54,871 nt of DNA from Spirochaetota bacterium (lineage in GTDB: Bacteria > Spirochaetota > Spirochaetia > Treponematales > Rectinemataceae): contig JAJUIB010000018.1 in assembly GCA_029265615.1 (NCBI GenBank), forward strand, positions 1 to 54,871. Direction: 5' to 3'. The notes under the pieces are model-generated. The model worked only from the letters and a program-made list of their open reading frames with translations, searched no databases and was not told the origin of the DNA. The translations under genes and the position numbers were made by a program. Below, piece by piece: positions 46,655 to 54,781 of the stretch. The stretch's first letter is position 1. Each line of letters opens with the position of its first letter.

Positions 46655-47677
46655 CTACTCGGCGATTTTGTACTTGCTTGTGGTGAGGCTGAAGATTTTG
46701 GAGGCCCCGGCGGTGAGCCAAATCCGGCCCGATTCATCGATGAGGAGCGCCTCGACACCGGGTATGCTTGATGCGAGCGCAAGGCCTTTTTCGCGGCCGA
46801 GCGCGAAAATCGCCGTGTCGAGTCCGTCGGCCAGGGTGCTGGAGCTTGTCGCGACCGTCGCGGACAAAAGGCCATTCCGCACGGGGGCACCGGTGCTTAC
46901 GTCGAGGATGTGGTGGTAGCGCACTCCGTTTTCGATGAAGTAGCGCTCGTAGACGCCCGCCGTTGTCACGGTGATGTCCTTGCCCCGCACAATGCCGATG
47001 TAGTCGCCCCGATCCGAGAGCGGGTCCTGCACGCCGATGCGCCAGTCGCTGCCATCGGCCTTGGCGCCATAGGCGAAAATGTTGCCGCCCAAGTCGATGA
47101 TCGCCGCTTTTACCCGCCGCGCGGCGAGAATGCGCTTCGCTTCGTCGGCGGCGTAGCCTTTGGCAAAGGAGCCCAGATCGAGCGCCATGCCCTTCTCTTC
47201 GAGGAAGACGGTTGATGCCGCTTCGTCGATGCGGACCTTGTGCCAGTCGACGAGGCGGCGCGCGGCCGCGATGTTGGCGGCTGCGGGCACATGCGCAGCT
47301 TCGGTGCCGATGCCCCAGAGCTTGACCAGCGGACCGACGGTCGGATCGACGGCGCCGTTTGAGAGCGCCGCGTACTCAAGGCCACGCTTGACGACATAGA
47401 GCGTGTCGGCGGAAACCTTAACCGGTTCTCTGCCGGCCGCGGCGTTGACGGCGGCGACTTCGGTTCCCTCTTTGTTCGCGCTCATGTGGTCGTCGATTTC
47501 GCGGAGCCGAGCAAAAACCGCGTCGAGCGCCTTGGCGTCGCCGCCGTTTATGAGGCGAACCGAACAGACCGTGCCGAGGACGAACTCCGTGCGCGCCGTC
47601 TCGCCGGAGCCTTGCGCCGTGCAGGATGCAAAAAAGAGCAAGACGGCAAGAGCCGCCGCAAAAAACCGCGTTCTCAT
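46655..47677 (-). CDS. apbE: FAD:protein FMN transferase (ApbE), lipoprotein
   Basis: A 340-aa exported protein with a lipobox, FFASC, at the end of a short signal peptide. ApbE domain marks: FVLGTVCSVRL near the start, ALDLGSFAKGYAADEAKRIL, IIDLGGNIFAYG (FAD site), and HHILDVSTGAPV with the conserved metal and substrate residues. It covalently attaches FMN to Thr in FMN-binding domains of redox proteins outside the membrane. No such target lies next to it; the FAD lipoprotein at 39647 lacks the FMN domain, so another substrate must exist (e.g. Rnf/Nqr or FMN_bind proteins) elsewhere. Confidence 0.94.
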   Translation of the reverse strand: MRTRFFAAALAVLLFFASCTAQGSGETARTEFVLGTVCSVRLINGGDAKALDAVFARLREIDDHMSANKEGTEVAAVNAAAGREPVKVSADTLYVVKRGLEYAALSNGAVDPTVGPLVKLWGIGTEAAHVPAAANIAAARRLVDWHKVRIDEAASTVFLEEKGMALDLGSFAKGYAADEAKRILAARRVKAAIIDLGGNIFAYGAKADGSDWRIGVQDPLSDRGDYIGIVRGKDITVTTAGVYERYFIENGVRYHHILDVSTGAPVRNGLLSATVATSSSTLADGLDTAIFALGREKGLALASSIPGVEALLIDESGRIWLTAGASKIFSLTTSKYKIAE

Positions 47678-47711
47678 GGGTATGAGAGTATGCCGGAAAG
47701 GCTGCGCTTGT

Positions 47712-48389
47712 TCAATGAAGGAGCCGGAGTGCCTCGGCTTCGCGCCCAATCGTTGTGGGCTCGCCGTGGCCTGGGAAAACGCGCGTCTCAGGCGGCAAGC
47801 CGAGGAGGCGTTCCTTGAGTGAGCGGTCGAGTGCCGCATCGTCGGAGTCTGGACAGTCGGTGCGGCCGACGCCGTTCTGGAAGAGTGTGTCGCCGGAGAT
47901 AAGGAGCCCCTGCTCCGCGTTGTGGAGGCAGATCGATCCTGCGCTGTGGCCCGGCGTGTGAATGACCCGCCAGGGCGAGTCCGCAAGAGAAGCGCCGTCT
48001 TCGAGGAGGAGGTCTGGTTCCGGAAGCGGCCGCCAGTAATTTCTGAAAAAGCCGGTCGCGTGAATCGCGGCGAAGCAGCGGCGGTTTGTTTCCTCGCCCC
48101 GTGCTCCAAGATAGGCGGCGTCCCCCGCGTGGATGGCGAGAGGGGGGCGCGTCCCACCTGCCCCGAGCGCCGCCAAAAGTTCGGGAACGGCGGCGATGTG
48201 GTCGAGGTGGCCATGGGTGGCGACGATGAGCACGGGAACGAGGTCCCGCGATTCGAGGAATGCGAGTATCCGTGCGGCTTCGTCGCCGGGATCGACAAGA
48301 ATGCAGGCGTTTCCCTGCTCCGATGCTCGTTCGAGGGGGAGGATGTAGACGTTCTCCCCGATGGGCCCTACCCGGAGGCGTTCGATCAT
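47712..48389 (-). CDS. Metallo-beta-lactamase-fold hydrolase (glyoxalase II-like)
   Basis: A 225-aa protein with the metal-binding THGHLDH motif, further HTPGHSAGSICL, and GDTLFQNGVGRTD with the bridging Asp, and FPGHGEPTTIG with the last His. The pattern and the ENVYILPL start fit hydroxyacylglutathione-hydrolase-like proteins, a broad group of thioester hydrolases. Because methylglyoxal synthase lies elsewhere in the window a role in its detoxification is tempting, but no glyoxalase I is seen. A TAGAGT 9 nt before the ATG may be its -10. Confidence 0.9.
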   Translation of the reverse strand: MIERLRVGPIGENVYILPLERASEQGNACILVDPGDEAARILAFLESRDLVPVLIVATHGHLDHIAAVPELLAALGAGGTRPPLAIHAGDAAYLGARGEETNRRCFAAIHATGFFRNYWRPLPEPDLLLEDGASLADSPWRVIHTPGHSAGSICLHNAEQGLLISGDTLFQNGVGRTDCPDSDDAALDRSLKERLLGLPPETRVFPGHGEPTTIGREAEALRLLH

Positions 48390-48431
48390 GGTATCGTGAC
48401 TCTAGCCGAGCTTAAGCGGCGAGGACAAGCG

Positions 48432-49412
48432 GTGTTTCTGGCGTTCTATGCGGCCCTCGCGGTCGCCCTCGTATTCTATGTGCTCCTCCCCCTTAGCGCT
48501 TTGGCGGGGGAGTCCGCCGCGCATACCCGGCTCCGTGCGTTCGTGACACGGTGCGCCGGCATGCCGCCGCTCACTTATGGCGACCTTATGCGCCATGAAC
48601 GCGCATTCGCTACAGGATCGGGAACCGCCTCTGCTCCCTTATTCCGTCTTGCCGGCACGATCGAGGCGATGGAGGACGAGACGCGGGTCTGGCTACGGGG
48701 GGAGGATGTGTCTGCGCTCGTCGACCTATCGCGGGCAACGCTCTTTGTGCTTGCGCCTGCGGTTGCGGCGCTCCCCCTTGATGCGGCGGCGCGGGCAGAT
48801 TCGGCGACGCGGCTCGACTGGGCACAACTGCATCGGCTTGTGGAAGGAACACGGCTCCTCGTTGCGGGCGCCCTTGCGTGCGAGGATGGTCGCGCGATTT
48901 TTCGCGCGACGCAGGCCGAGCCCCTTCTGGCCGTCTTCTACGATGAGCGGGAAAAGGAACCCTTTCCTGCGTTGATCGCGGGGCTTCGAAGGGGAGGCGT
49001 ACCCAAAAACCGCCTCTTTGCGCTGGCGCTTGCCCTTGGCCATGCGCTTGAAAGCATCGTGCTTTTCGCCTTTGGGCGGCGCGGCGTGCTGCCGACAGTT
49101 CGCACGCTTGCGGCGCTTGCGGCCTTCGCCCCCGTGCTGGCCGTCCTGCCACCGGGGGTAGCCCTTCTTGCGGTGGCGCGGAGGCTTGAGCGGCGGGCGC
49201 GGGCCTACCGCATCGAGCGGGATCTTGCGCGGTTTTGGGCTGCGCTGCGCGGCGAGGCCGCGCCCTGCGCCCATGGTGTGGCATCCCCGGCAGGCAGGCA
49301 GGCAGACGCGCGAGCCCTCCGGCTCTCGTTAGGAGGTGTGTGCCTGGCGGCGCTCGCGCTCGCCCTTAACGCGGTCGCGGCATTCGCGCTCTGGCGGTTT
49401 GTGCAAAGGTGA
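48432..49412 (+). CDS. Membrane protein of unknown function
   Basis: A 326-aa protein. A hydrophobic helix at the N-terminus (FLAFYAALAVALVFYVLLPL), a soluble middle part, then two more membrane segments (about residues 215-255) and a C-terminal one (CLAALALALNAVAAFALW). No recognised domain. The start is ambiguous: GTG at 48432, supported by GAGGA six bases upstream, or GTG at 48396. Open reading upstream to 47922 has no coding character because it is antisense to the MBL hydrolase gene. Confidence 0.6.
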   Translation: MFLAFYAALAVALVFYVLLPLSALAGESAAHTRLRAFVTRCAGMPPLTYGDLMRHERAFATGSGTASAPLFRLAGTIEAMEDETRVWLRGEDVSALVDLSRATLFVLAPAVAALPLDAAARADSATRLDWAQLHRLVEGTRLLVAGALACEDGRAIFRATQAEPLLAVFYDEREKEPFPALIAGLRRGGVPKNRLFALALALGHALESIVLFAFGRRGVLPTVRTLAALAAFAPVLAVLPPGVALLAVARRLERRARAYRIERDLARFWAALRGEAAPCAHGVASPAGRQADARALRLSLGGVCLAALALALNAVAAFALWRFVQR

Positions 49413-49425
49413 GCGCCGCGCCCCC

Positions 49426-50067
49426 TTATGCCTCCGTGTCGGCGGTATCGCCAGGCCGTCGCTCGTTTGCTTCTTCTTCCGCGGACTCGGGCGCGGCCTC
49501 GCCGCGCTTTCTGGCCTTATTGACGACGAGGGCTCGACCACGGAAATCCTTTCCGCTCAGCGCCGCAATGATCCCTTCGGCTTTGTCGGGGGCGATGTCG
49601 ACAAACGAGTAGTTGTCGAAGGAGCGGATATCGCCGATATCCTCGGGCGCGAGGCCTCCCTCCTCGGTGAGAAGGCGGAGCAAGGTGCGGGGGTGGAGAC
49701 GTTGCCGTTTGCCGAGGCCGAAAAACACCGTGGTGCCATCGCCCTGGTAGCGCGGGCGAGGCGCTGCGGTTCGCTGATCGGGAGCCTCCCGCATGGGAGC
49801 ATCACTTCCGTGCGCGGCACGGCCGGACGTGGCGCGTTGCGCGCAATTTGCGCGCGGCCCTCGCGCGGCGCCGCGACTCGTGGCTTCGAGGATGAGGAGG
49901 GCCGCCGCGTAGGAGCGAAGGTGCAAGGGGATTTTCCGCCTGAAGGCCGCGCGAACGACATTGAGAACGAGGGAATCGGCCGGTGCGGCGAGTTCGGTGA
50001 GCAGGCGATCGAGGAGGGCGTCGACGTCCCGGTCGAGGGCGTCCGGCCCCGGACGGTGCTTGGGCAC
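49426..50067 (-). CDS. DbpA RNA-binding-domain protein without helicase core
   Basis: A 213-aa protein. The C-terminal third is the DbpA-type RNA-binding domain, with KRQRLHPRTLLRLLTEEGGL and IGDIRSFDNYSFVDIAPDKA, which normally follows a DEAD-box helicase and binds 23S rRNA hairpin 92. Here no helicase domain exists; the N-terminal 70 residues are helical (DALLDRLLTELAAPADSLVL) and a low-complexity linker follows. Such free-standing domains occur in spirochaetes, perhaps as ribosome-assembly factors. GTG start is set by AAGGAG. The acidic/charged tail (EEEANERRPGD) may be disordered. Confidence 0.85.
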   Translation of the reverse strand: MPKHRPGPDALDRDVDALLDRLLTELAAPADSLVLNVVRAAFRRKIPLHLRSYAAALLILEATSRGAARGPRANCAQRATSGRAAHGSDAPMREAPDQRTAAPRPRYQGDGTTVFFGLGKRQRLHPRTLLRLLTEEGGLAPEDIGDIRSFDNYSFVDIAPDKAEGIIAALSGKDFRGRALVVNKARKRGEAAPESAEEEANERRPGDTADTEA

Positions 50068-50205
50068 GGTGGTACTCCTTAGGATGGCTAACGCTGTTGT
50101 GCCGATTGTGGCCTAAAACGGCGCTCGCCGCAAGCGCCACGCGTGCCGCCGACGCCGCCGGGCTTCTTGCCCGGCGCCCGGCGATCGGGTAGAGTTGAGC
50201 TATCC

Positions 50206-50742
50206 ATGCGTATTCTTCAATTCTGTGCGTTTATTGCCGTTTCCTTCGCGGTCGGGGCGGCGGGCCTTGCGGCCGAAGCTGCGACGGCCATCGCTTCGCC
50301 CTCTGGCCCCGTGGCTCCCCCGCTGGCGCAAGCGCTTTCCTCGCCCCCCCCCCTGCTCCCCGATGACCCCGCCCCCCTCCTTGGACTCGGCCTGTCCGAG
50401 GCCTTCTCGCGGCTGGGCCCCCCCGCCTCTGTTTCCGCATTCCGCGGCGCCGAGGCCTGGCAGGATGATGTGGTCTTTGTGTTCCCCCCGGGTTACTCGC
50501 TGTTTTGGTTCGGCGATCGATTATGGCAGATACGCTTTGGCCCGACCTATGCGGGGTCGCTCTACGGCCTTTTTCTCGGCGACAGCATTGACAAGGTCTA
50601 TTCGCTCCTTGGCGCTCCGTTTTACGAGGTTGAGGGCAGCCTTGTCTATCGCTTACCCTATCGCGGCTACCCGGTCCGCTTAAGGCTCACCATCGAGGGC
50701 GGGCGCATTGTCGACGCCTATCTTTACCGGGCGGATTTTTAG
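50206..50742 (+). CDS. Exported protein of unknown function
   Basis: A 178-aa protein with a signal peptide (LQFCAFIAVSFAVGAAGLAA), a Pro/Ala-rich linker, and a compact mature domain with LYGLFLGDSIDKVYSLLGAP and SLVYRLPYRGYPVRLRL, which is beta-rich and hints at a small periplasmic binding fold. Not recognised. The aroDE start is 9 bp downstream, so the two genes are probably one transcript. Earlier in-frame starts do not give a better signal peptide. Confidence 0.65.
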   Translation: MRILQFCAFIAVSFAVGAAGLAAEAATAIASPSGPVAPPLAQALSSPPPLLPDDPAPLLGLGLSEAFSRLGPPASVSAFRGAEAWQDDVVFVFPPGYSLFWFGDRLWQIRFGPTYAGSLYGLFLGDSIDKVYSLLGAPFYEVEGSLVYRLPYRGYPVRLRLTIEGGRIVDAYLYRADF

Positions 50743-50750
50743 GAGTAGCC

Positions 50751-52247
50751 GTGTCGCTCGTCTGCCTGTCGCTCACCGGTCGGAGCATCGCCGAAGACCT
50801 TGCCGTTCTCGACCTCTACCGCGGTCAGGTTGATCTTGTCGAACTCCGCGCCGACTACCTCGACCCGAGCGAGAAATTCCTCATCCGCTCCTTTCCCGAG
50901 CGCGCCGGCATCCCTGCGATTCTCACCGTGCGCAGGCGCGTGGATGGCGGTGTCTTTGAGGAAGGGGAGGGCGTCCGACTCGTGATGATCGCCAAGGGCC
51001 TTGCGTATGCGCGCGCCAACCGTCTTGCCAACTTCGCCTACGTCGATCTTGAGGCGGACTTCCGCATCCCGGCGGTCGAAGAAGCCTGTCACGCCTTCGG
51101 CACGCGCATCATACGCTCGGTTCATTCGCCCCGCGGCATGCCTGAAAGCCTCGAGGCGCTGTGGGATCGCGTCGCCGAGGTCCCCGACGAGATACCGAAG
51201 GTGGCGGTCGCCTGCGAGGGCGCCGCTGATCTTGCACGGCTTCTCTCCTGGGCGGACACCCTGCCCGCCCGCGAGCACATTGTCGCAGGCATGGGCGATT
51301 ACGGCATCGCGACCCGCATCCTTGCCTCGCGTTCGGGCTCGATGATCGCCTACGCGAGCGCGCTCGATGCGGGACTGCCGCACGCCGCGCCCGGCCATCT
51401 CGATCCCGGCGCGCTCGAGCGGGTGTACCGCATCCGCGAGCTGGGGCCGGCCACCGCCGTCTATGTGCTTGCGGGCGGAAGGAGTGTGACGGGGTCGCGC
51501 TCGCCGCTTCTCCACAATGCGGCATTTCGCGCGGCAAAATTCGATGCGGTGTATGTACCCCTCCCCGCCGAGTCGCCCGAGGCCTTCTTTGCCGCCGCCG
51601 CTGCCGCGGGGGCCGTCGGCGCTTCTGTTACCGTTCCGCTTAAAGAGGCCGTCCTCCCCTTCCTAGTACGGCTGTCGCCCGAGGCCCGCGACATCGGGGC
51701 TTGCAACACCTTACGGCGCGCCGATGAGGGTTGGGAAGGCTATAACACCGACGCCGCGGGTTTCGAGCGCGCCGTCTTCGAGTTCCTGGGAAAAACCGAC
51801 CTGTCGGGCCTCCGCGTCACGCTTGTCGGCGCAGGCGGTGCAGCGCGTGCCGTAGCCTATGTGCTTGCACGAACCGGCGCCTCGTGCATCGTGCTCAACC
51901 GGAGTGTCGCCCGGGCCAAGGCGCTGGCGCGGCGTTACGGCTTCGCATGGGCTGCCTGCGACGAGCGCTCCGCCGAACTGGTGTCGGATCATGCCGACCT
52001 CATTGTCAATGCGACCAGCGTCGGTATGGAGGGGGGGGCGGCGGGGGATCCGCTTGAGTGGTACGATTTTACCGGCCGCGAGGCGGTGTTCGACCTCGTC
52101 TATCGGCCGGAGCGCACGCCGCTCCTTTTACGGGCACGCGCATCCGGCGCCCGCGTGGCGAATGGGTATTCGATGCTCCGCTATCAGGCCGCCGAACAAT
52201 TCCGCATCTGGACGGGCCGTGAGCCGCCGGCCGCCTACTATGAGTGA
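50751..52247 (+). CDS. aroDE: Fused 3-dehydroquinate dehydratase (type I) / shikimate dehydrogenase
   Basis: A 498-aa bifunctional enzyme for steps 3 and 4 of the shikimate pathway. The first about 225 residues are type I AroD; catalytic His125 is in RSVHSPRGM and the Schiff-base Lys150 in EIPKVAVAC. The second part, from about 235, is AroE: GSRSPLLHNAAFRAA (shikimate Ser pair), SVTVPLKEAV with the catalytic Lys, YNTDAAGFERAV with the Asn/Asp, then the NADP loop VGAGGAARAVAYVLA and a C-terminal YSMLRYQAAEQFRIW. The fusion is also known in other spirochaetes, chlamydiae and plants. GTG start after AGGAG. Confidence 0.95.
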   Translation: MSLVCLSLTGRSIAEDLAVLDLYRGQVDLVELRADYLDPSEKFLIRSFPERAGIPAILTVRRRVDGGVFEEGEGVRLVMIAKGLAYARANRLANFAYVDLEADFRIPAVEEACHAFGTRIIRSVHSPRGMPESLEALWDRVAEVPDEIPKVAVACEGAADLARLLSWADTLPAREHIVAGMGDYGIATRILASRSGSMIAYASALDAGLPHAAPGHLDPGALERVYRIRELGPATAVYVLAGGRSVTGSRSPLLHNAAFRAAKFDAVYVPLPAESPEAFFAAAAAAGAVGASVTVPLKEAVLPFLVRLSPEARDIGACNTLRRADEGWEGYNTDAAGFERAVFEFLGKTDLSGLRVTLVGAGGAARAVAYVLARTGASCIVLNRSVARAKALARRYGFAWAACDERSAELVSDHADLIVNATSVGMEGGAAGDPLEWYDFTGREAVFDLVYRPERTPLLLRARASGARVANGYSMLRYQAAEQFRIWTGREPPAAYYE

Positions 52248-52257
52248 GGTAGAGATC

Positions 52258-53133
52258 ATGGCGAAATCCGCCTTTGTTGCAATCGCCGGCCGCCCATCCG
52301 CCGGCAAATCGACCCTTGTCAACGCGCTGTGCGGCGGCAAGGTTTCCATCGTGTCTCCCGTGCCGCAGACGACCCGCAACGCGGTGCGCGGCATCGTCAA
52401 TCGCCCCGAGGGGCAACTCGTGCTCCTCGACACCCCGGGCTTCCATCTCTCCGAAAAGCGGCTCAACCGCATGCTCAAGGATATAGCGGTCGACGCCTTC
52501 GCCGATGCGGATATTGTGCTCTACCTGATCGATGCAAGCCGCGAACCCGGCCCCGAGGAAGAGGCGCTCGCCGCGGCGCTCGCCTCGGTCTCGGCGCGCC
52601 TTATTGCCGCCGCGAATAAGGTCGACGCGAAGGATGCCGATGCGGGGCGCGCGCGCGCCTTTGTCGCTTCCCATTTTCCCGAAGCGCCGTTTTTCGAGAT
52701 TTCCGCGCTTAAGCGCGAGGGCCTTGAAAGCCTTCTTGCCGCGCTGTTCGTACGCGCGGAGGAAGGGCCCGCATGGTATCCTGCGGAGTACTATACCGAC
52801 CAGGAACCGGTGTTCCGCATCGCGGAGATCATCCGCGAGAAAGTCATGCTCCACACGCGCGAGGAGCTACCGCACGCGGTGTACGTCCGGTACGAGGAGA
52901 GCCGTCGCGAGGCGGATGGCGGCCTTGAGGCGAGCTACGATCTTGTCGTCGAACGGGATTCGCAGAAGGGCATCCTCATCGGCAAGGCCGGCTCGATGAT
53001 CAAGCGCATCCGTGAAGAGGCTGAGGCCGACCTTGCGGACATCTTCGACTATCCCGTGCGTCTCAGGCTCAAGGTTGCCGTCGATCCCGACTGGCGGCGC
53101 GATGAAAAACGGCTCAAAGACCTTCTCTTTTGA
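52258..53133 (+). CDS. era: GTPase Era
   Basis: A 291-aa ribosome-assembly GTPase that binds 16S rRNA. G1 is GRPSAGKST (11-19), G2/switch PQTTRNAVRG, G3 DTPGFH, G4 NKVD, and the C-terminal KH domain contains IGKAGSMIKRIREEA. Start chosen at ATG 52258 after GAGGTAGAG; an ATG six codons earlier (52240) overlaps the end of aroDE. Last of a probable operon with aroDE. The stop is followed by an unusual 300-bp non-coding region that leads to the integrase. Confidence 0.96.
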   Translation: MAKSAFVAIAGRPSAGKSTLVNALCGGKVSIVSPVPQTTRNAVRGIVNRPEGQLVLLDTPGFHLSEKRLNRMLKDIAVDAFADADIVLYLIDASREPGPEEEALAAALASVSARLIAAANKVDAKDADAGRARAFVASHFPEAPFFEISALKREGLESLLAALFVRAEEGPAWYPAEYYTDQEPVFRIAEIIREKVMLHTREELPHAVYVRYEESRREADGGLEASYDLVVERDSQKGILIGKAGSMIKRIREEAEADLADIFDYPVRLRLKVAVDPDWRRDEKRLKDLLF

Positions 53134-53175
53134 AGTGCGGAAGGCTCTCCTGCGCCGAGTTGCGGGAAAAATCCC

Positions 53176-53209
53176 TTGCGAAAAAGCCGGGGCGCTTGTA
53201 CGATGTACA
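53176..53209 (+). promoter_or_regulatory. Putative integrase promoter with palindromic operator
   Basis: TTGCGA (53176-53181), 17-bp spacer, TACGAT (53199-53204). The palindrome TGTAC-GAT-GTACA (53197-53209) covers the -10. It looks like a repressor operator; integrase genes are often LexA-controlled, but this is not a known LexA box. The predicted leader is over 200 nt. Confidence 0.5.
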
Positions 53210-53300
53210 CAGCCTGGGGGAGGCGCAATTCGGAGCGCGTTTCGGCCGCCTGAGTTGTGGTGCTAGTGGGGCCTGACGCGTCGGTGTGATCGACACCGGT

Positions 53301-53339
53301 GCGCATCGTGCGTACGCACCTTGTGTACGCATGATGCGC
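53301..53339. repeat. 18-bp stem hairpin upstream of the integrase
   Basis: Arms 53301-53318 and 53322-53339 pair across a 3-nt loop with only two G-T wobbles. The left arm also contains a perfect 12-bp palindrome, GTGCGTACGCAC (53308-53319). No ORF of interest lies in 53134-53431; this hairpin and the promoter are its main contents. Confidence 0.75.
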
Positions 53340-53431
53340 GATCCTGCAATCGCTGCCGAGCGGAAACGACGTATACACGAAAAGGCCGCTATGTTGTGGC
53401 TGGCCGGAACCATCCTGCATCTGGCCGGCTC

Positions 53432-54760
53432 ATGGACGGGCTGGCGTTGGAGCTCGTGGTGCGCGTGAGTATTGTCGGTGCGACGTCCGGATACCTGGCT
53501 GTTTCCTTTCCCTATGACGCCCGGGTTGTAGGGGCGATGCGCGCGGTTCCCGGAGCATATTGGAAGCCCGAGCTTGGCGCCTGGCTTGTGCCTGACAGCT
53601 ACGCCGCAACAGAGCGACTTCTTGCCGCACTCTATGCCCTTGGTTTGTTCAATGTGCCATCCGGCGAGCTACCCCCCGCGCCGTGTCCGCCGTTGTCGCC
53701 GGGCGCCGCCCCTCCTCCCGGCTACCCCGTGGCGAAGCCGTCCCCTTCGGCGCATCCTTCCGGCTACGTAGGAAAAAGCGATGCGAGCGCTGAGTCGCTT
53801 CTTACAGACTATGTGGCCGCCCTTGCCGCCCGGCACTACAGCGCACGCACTGTCAGGGCCTATGAGGCGTGGGTTCGGCGGTTCCTTGCTGCCAACTCTG
53901 CCCGTAGCCCGAATTCGCTGGGGACGAAAGAGATAAATGCGTTTCTTTCCGAGCTTGCGGTACGCGACGACGTAAGCGCCTCGACGCAGAACCAGGCGCT
54001 TGCGGCGATTTTATTTTTGTTTCGGGCTGTGCTCCGCTTCCCCGTCGGCGCCCTTGAGGATGTGGTTCGTGCCAAAAAGCCTGTAAAACTGCCCGTCGTC
54101 TTCAGCCGGGAAGAGGTGCGGCTTGTGCTGTCGCGCCTTAAGGGCGACACGCGCCTTGCTGCGGATCTCTTGTATGGCACGGGCATGCGCCTGTCAGAGT
54201 GTCTATCGCTCCGCGTGCAGGACATCGACTTTGATCGAAACGGGATCACCATACGTGGCGGCAAAGGCGCGAAAGATCGGGTCACCATGCTTCCTACGCG
54301 TCTTGTGGCGCCGCTTAAGCAACACCTTGAAAATGTAAAAGAACTCCATGCGCGCGATCTTGCCGATGGATGGGGGCGCGTCGCACTCCCCGAGGCGCTC
54401 GCGCACAAATTCCCCAATGCCGCCGCAGAGTGGGCCTGGCAGTGGGTGTTTCCCCAAGAGCGCCGCTGGAAGAACTCCGCCACCGGCGAGGAGGGGCGAT
54501 ACCACATGGGTGAGTCTACGCTCCAACGTGCCGTCCATATCGCCATATTGGAGGCGGGGATAACCAAGCATGCAAGTTGCCACACCTTTCGGCATTCCTT
54601 TGCGACGCATCTTTGGGAGAGCGGCCAAGACATACGGACCATCCAGGAGCTTCTTGGGCACGCTGATGTAAAAACAACGATGATCTATACCCATGTCCTG
54701 AACAGGAGCCCTGCGGGGGTGCGTAGTCCCCCCCTCTCGGTCAAGATAGATGTCACCTGA
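53432..54760 (+). CDS. Integron-type tyrosine recombinase (IntI-like) with N-terminal HARP-like domain
   Basis: A 442-aa recombinase. Residues about 10-72 form an extra N-terminal unit with the pattern FPYD...VPGAYWKPELGAWLVPD, like the HARP repeat of SMARCAL1; a Pro-rich linker follows. The SAM-like core-binding domain is about 122-205. The catalytic residues are Arg253, Lys278 or Lys281, His384, Arg387, His410 and Tyr419. Between box I and II it has the insertion diagnostic of integron integrases (EALAHKFPNAAAEWAWQWVF and ESTLQRAVHIAIL). The C-terminus GVRSPP is like other IntI. ATG 53432 is used; GTG 53459 after GGAG gives a slightly shorter protein. The orientation away from era, with an insertion sequence right behind, is described in the findings. 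Confidence 0.9.
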   Translation: MDGLALELVVRVSIVGATSGYLAVSFPYDARVVGAMRAVPGAYWKPELGAWLVPDSYAATERLLAALYALGLFNVPSGELPPAPCPPLSPGAAPPPGYPVAKPSPSAHPSGYVGKSDASAESLLTDYVAALAARHYSARTVRAYEAWVRRFLAANSARSPNSLGTKEINAFLSELAVRDDVSASTQNQALAAILFLFRAVLRFPVGALEDVVRAKKPVKLPVVFSREEVRLVLSRLKGDTRLAADLLYGTGMRLSECLSLRVQDIDFDRNGITIRGGKGAKDRVTMLPTRLVAPLKQHLENVKELHARDLADGWGRVALPEALAHKFPNAAAEWAWQWVFPQERRWKNSATGEEGRYHMGESTLQRAVHIAILEAGITKHASCHTFRHSFATHLWESGQDIRTIQELLGHADVKTTMIYTHVLNRSPAGVRSPPLSVKIDVT

Positions 54761-54778
54761 TCTTGAGTGGGGGTGACA
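54741..54778. repeat. Overlapping inverted repeats at the integrase stop
   Basis: TCAAGAT/ATCTTGA (54741-54747 with 54760-54766) and TGTCACC/GGTGACA (54751-54757 with 54772-54778) interlock over the stop codon. They could be a terminator, an attachment site, or the left end of the following insertion sequence. Confidence 0.6.
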
Positions 54779-54781
54779 GCA

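Noticed and set aside
47922-48431. N-terminal extension of the 48432 membrane protein to 47922
   Set aside because: It would be fully antisense to the clear MBL hydrolase gene, and the membrane helix begins only after 48432.
53134-53431. attC/cassette array between era and the integrase
   Set aside because: The hairpin there lacks recognisable RYYYAAC/GTTRRRY core sites and there is no cassette-like ORF.
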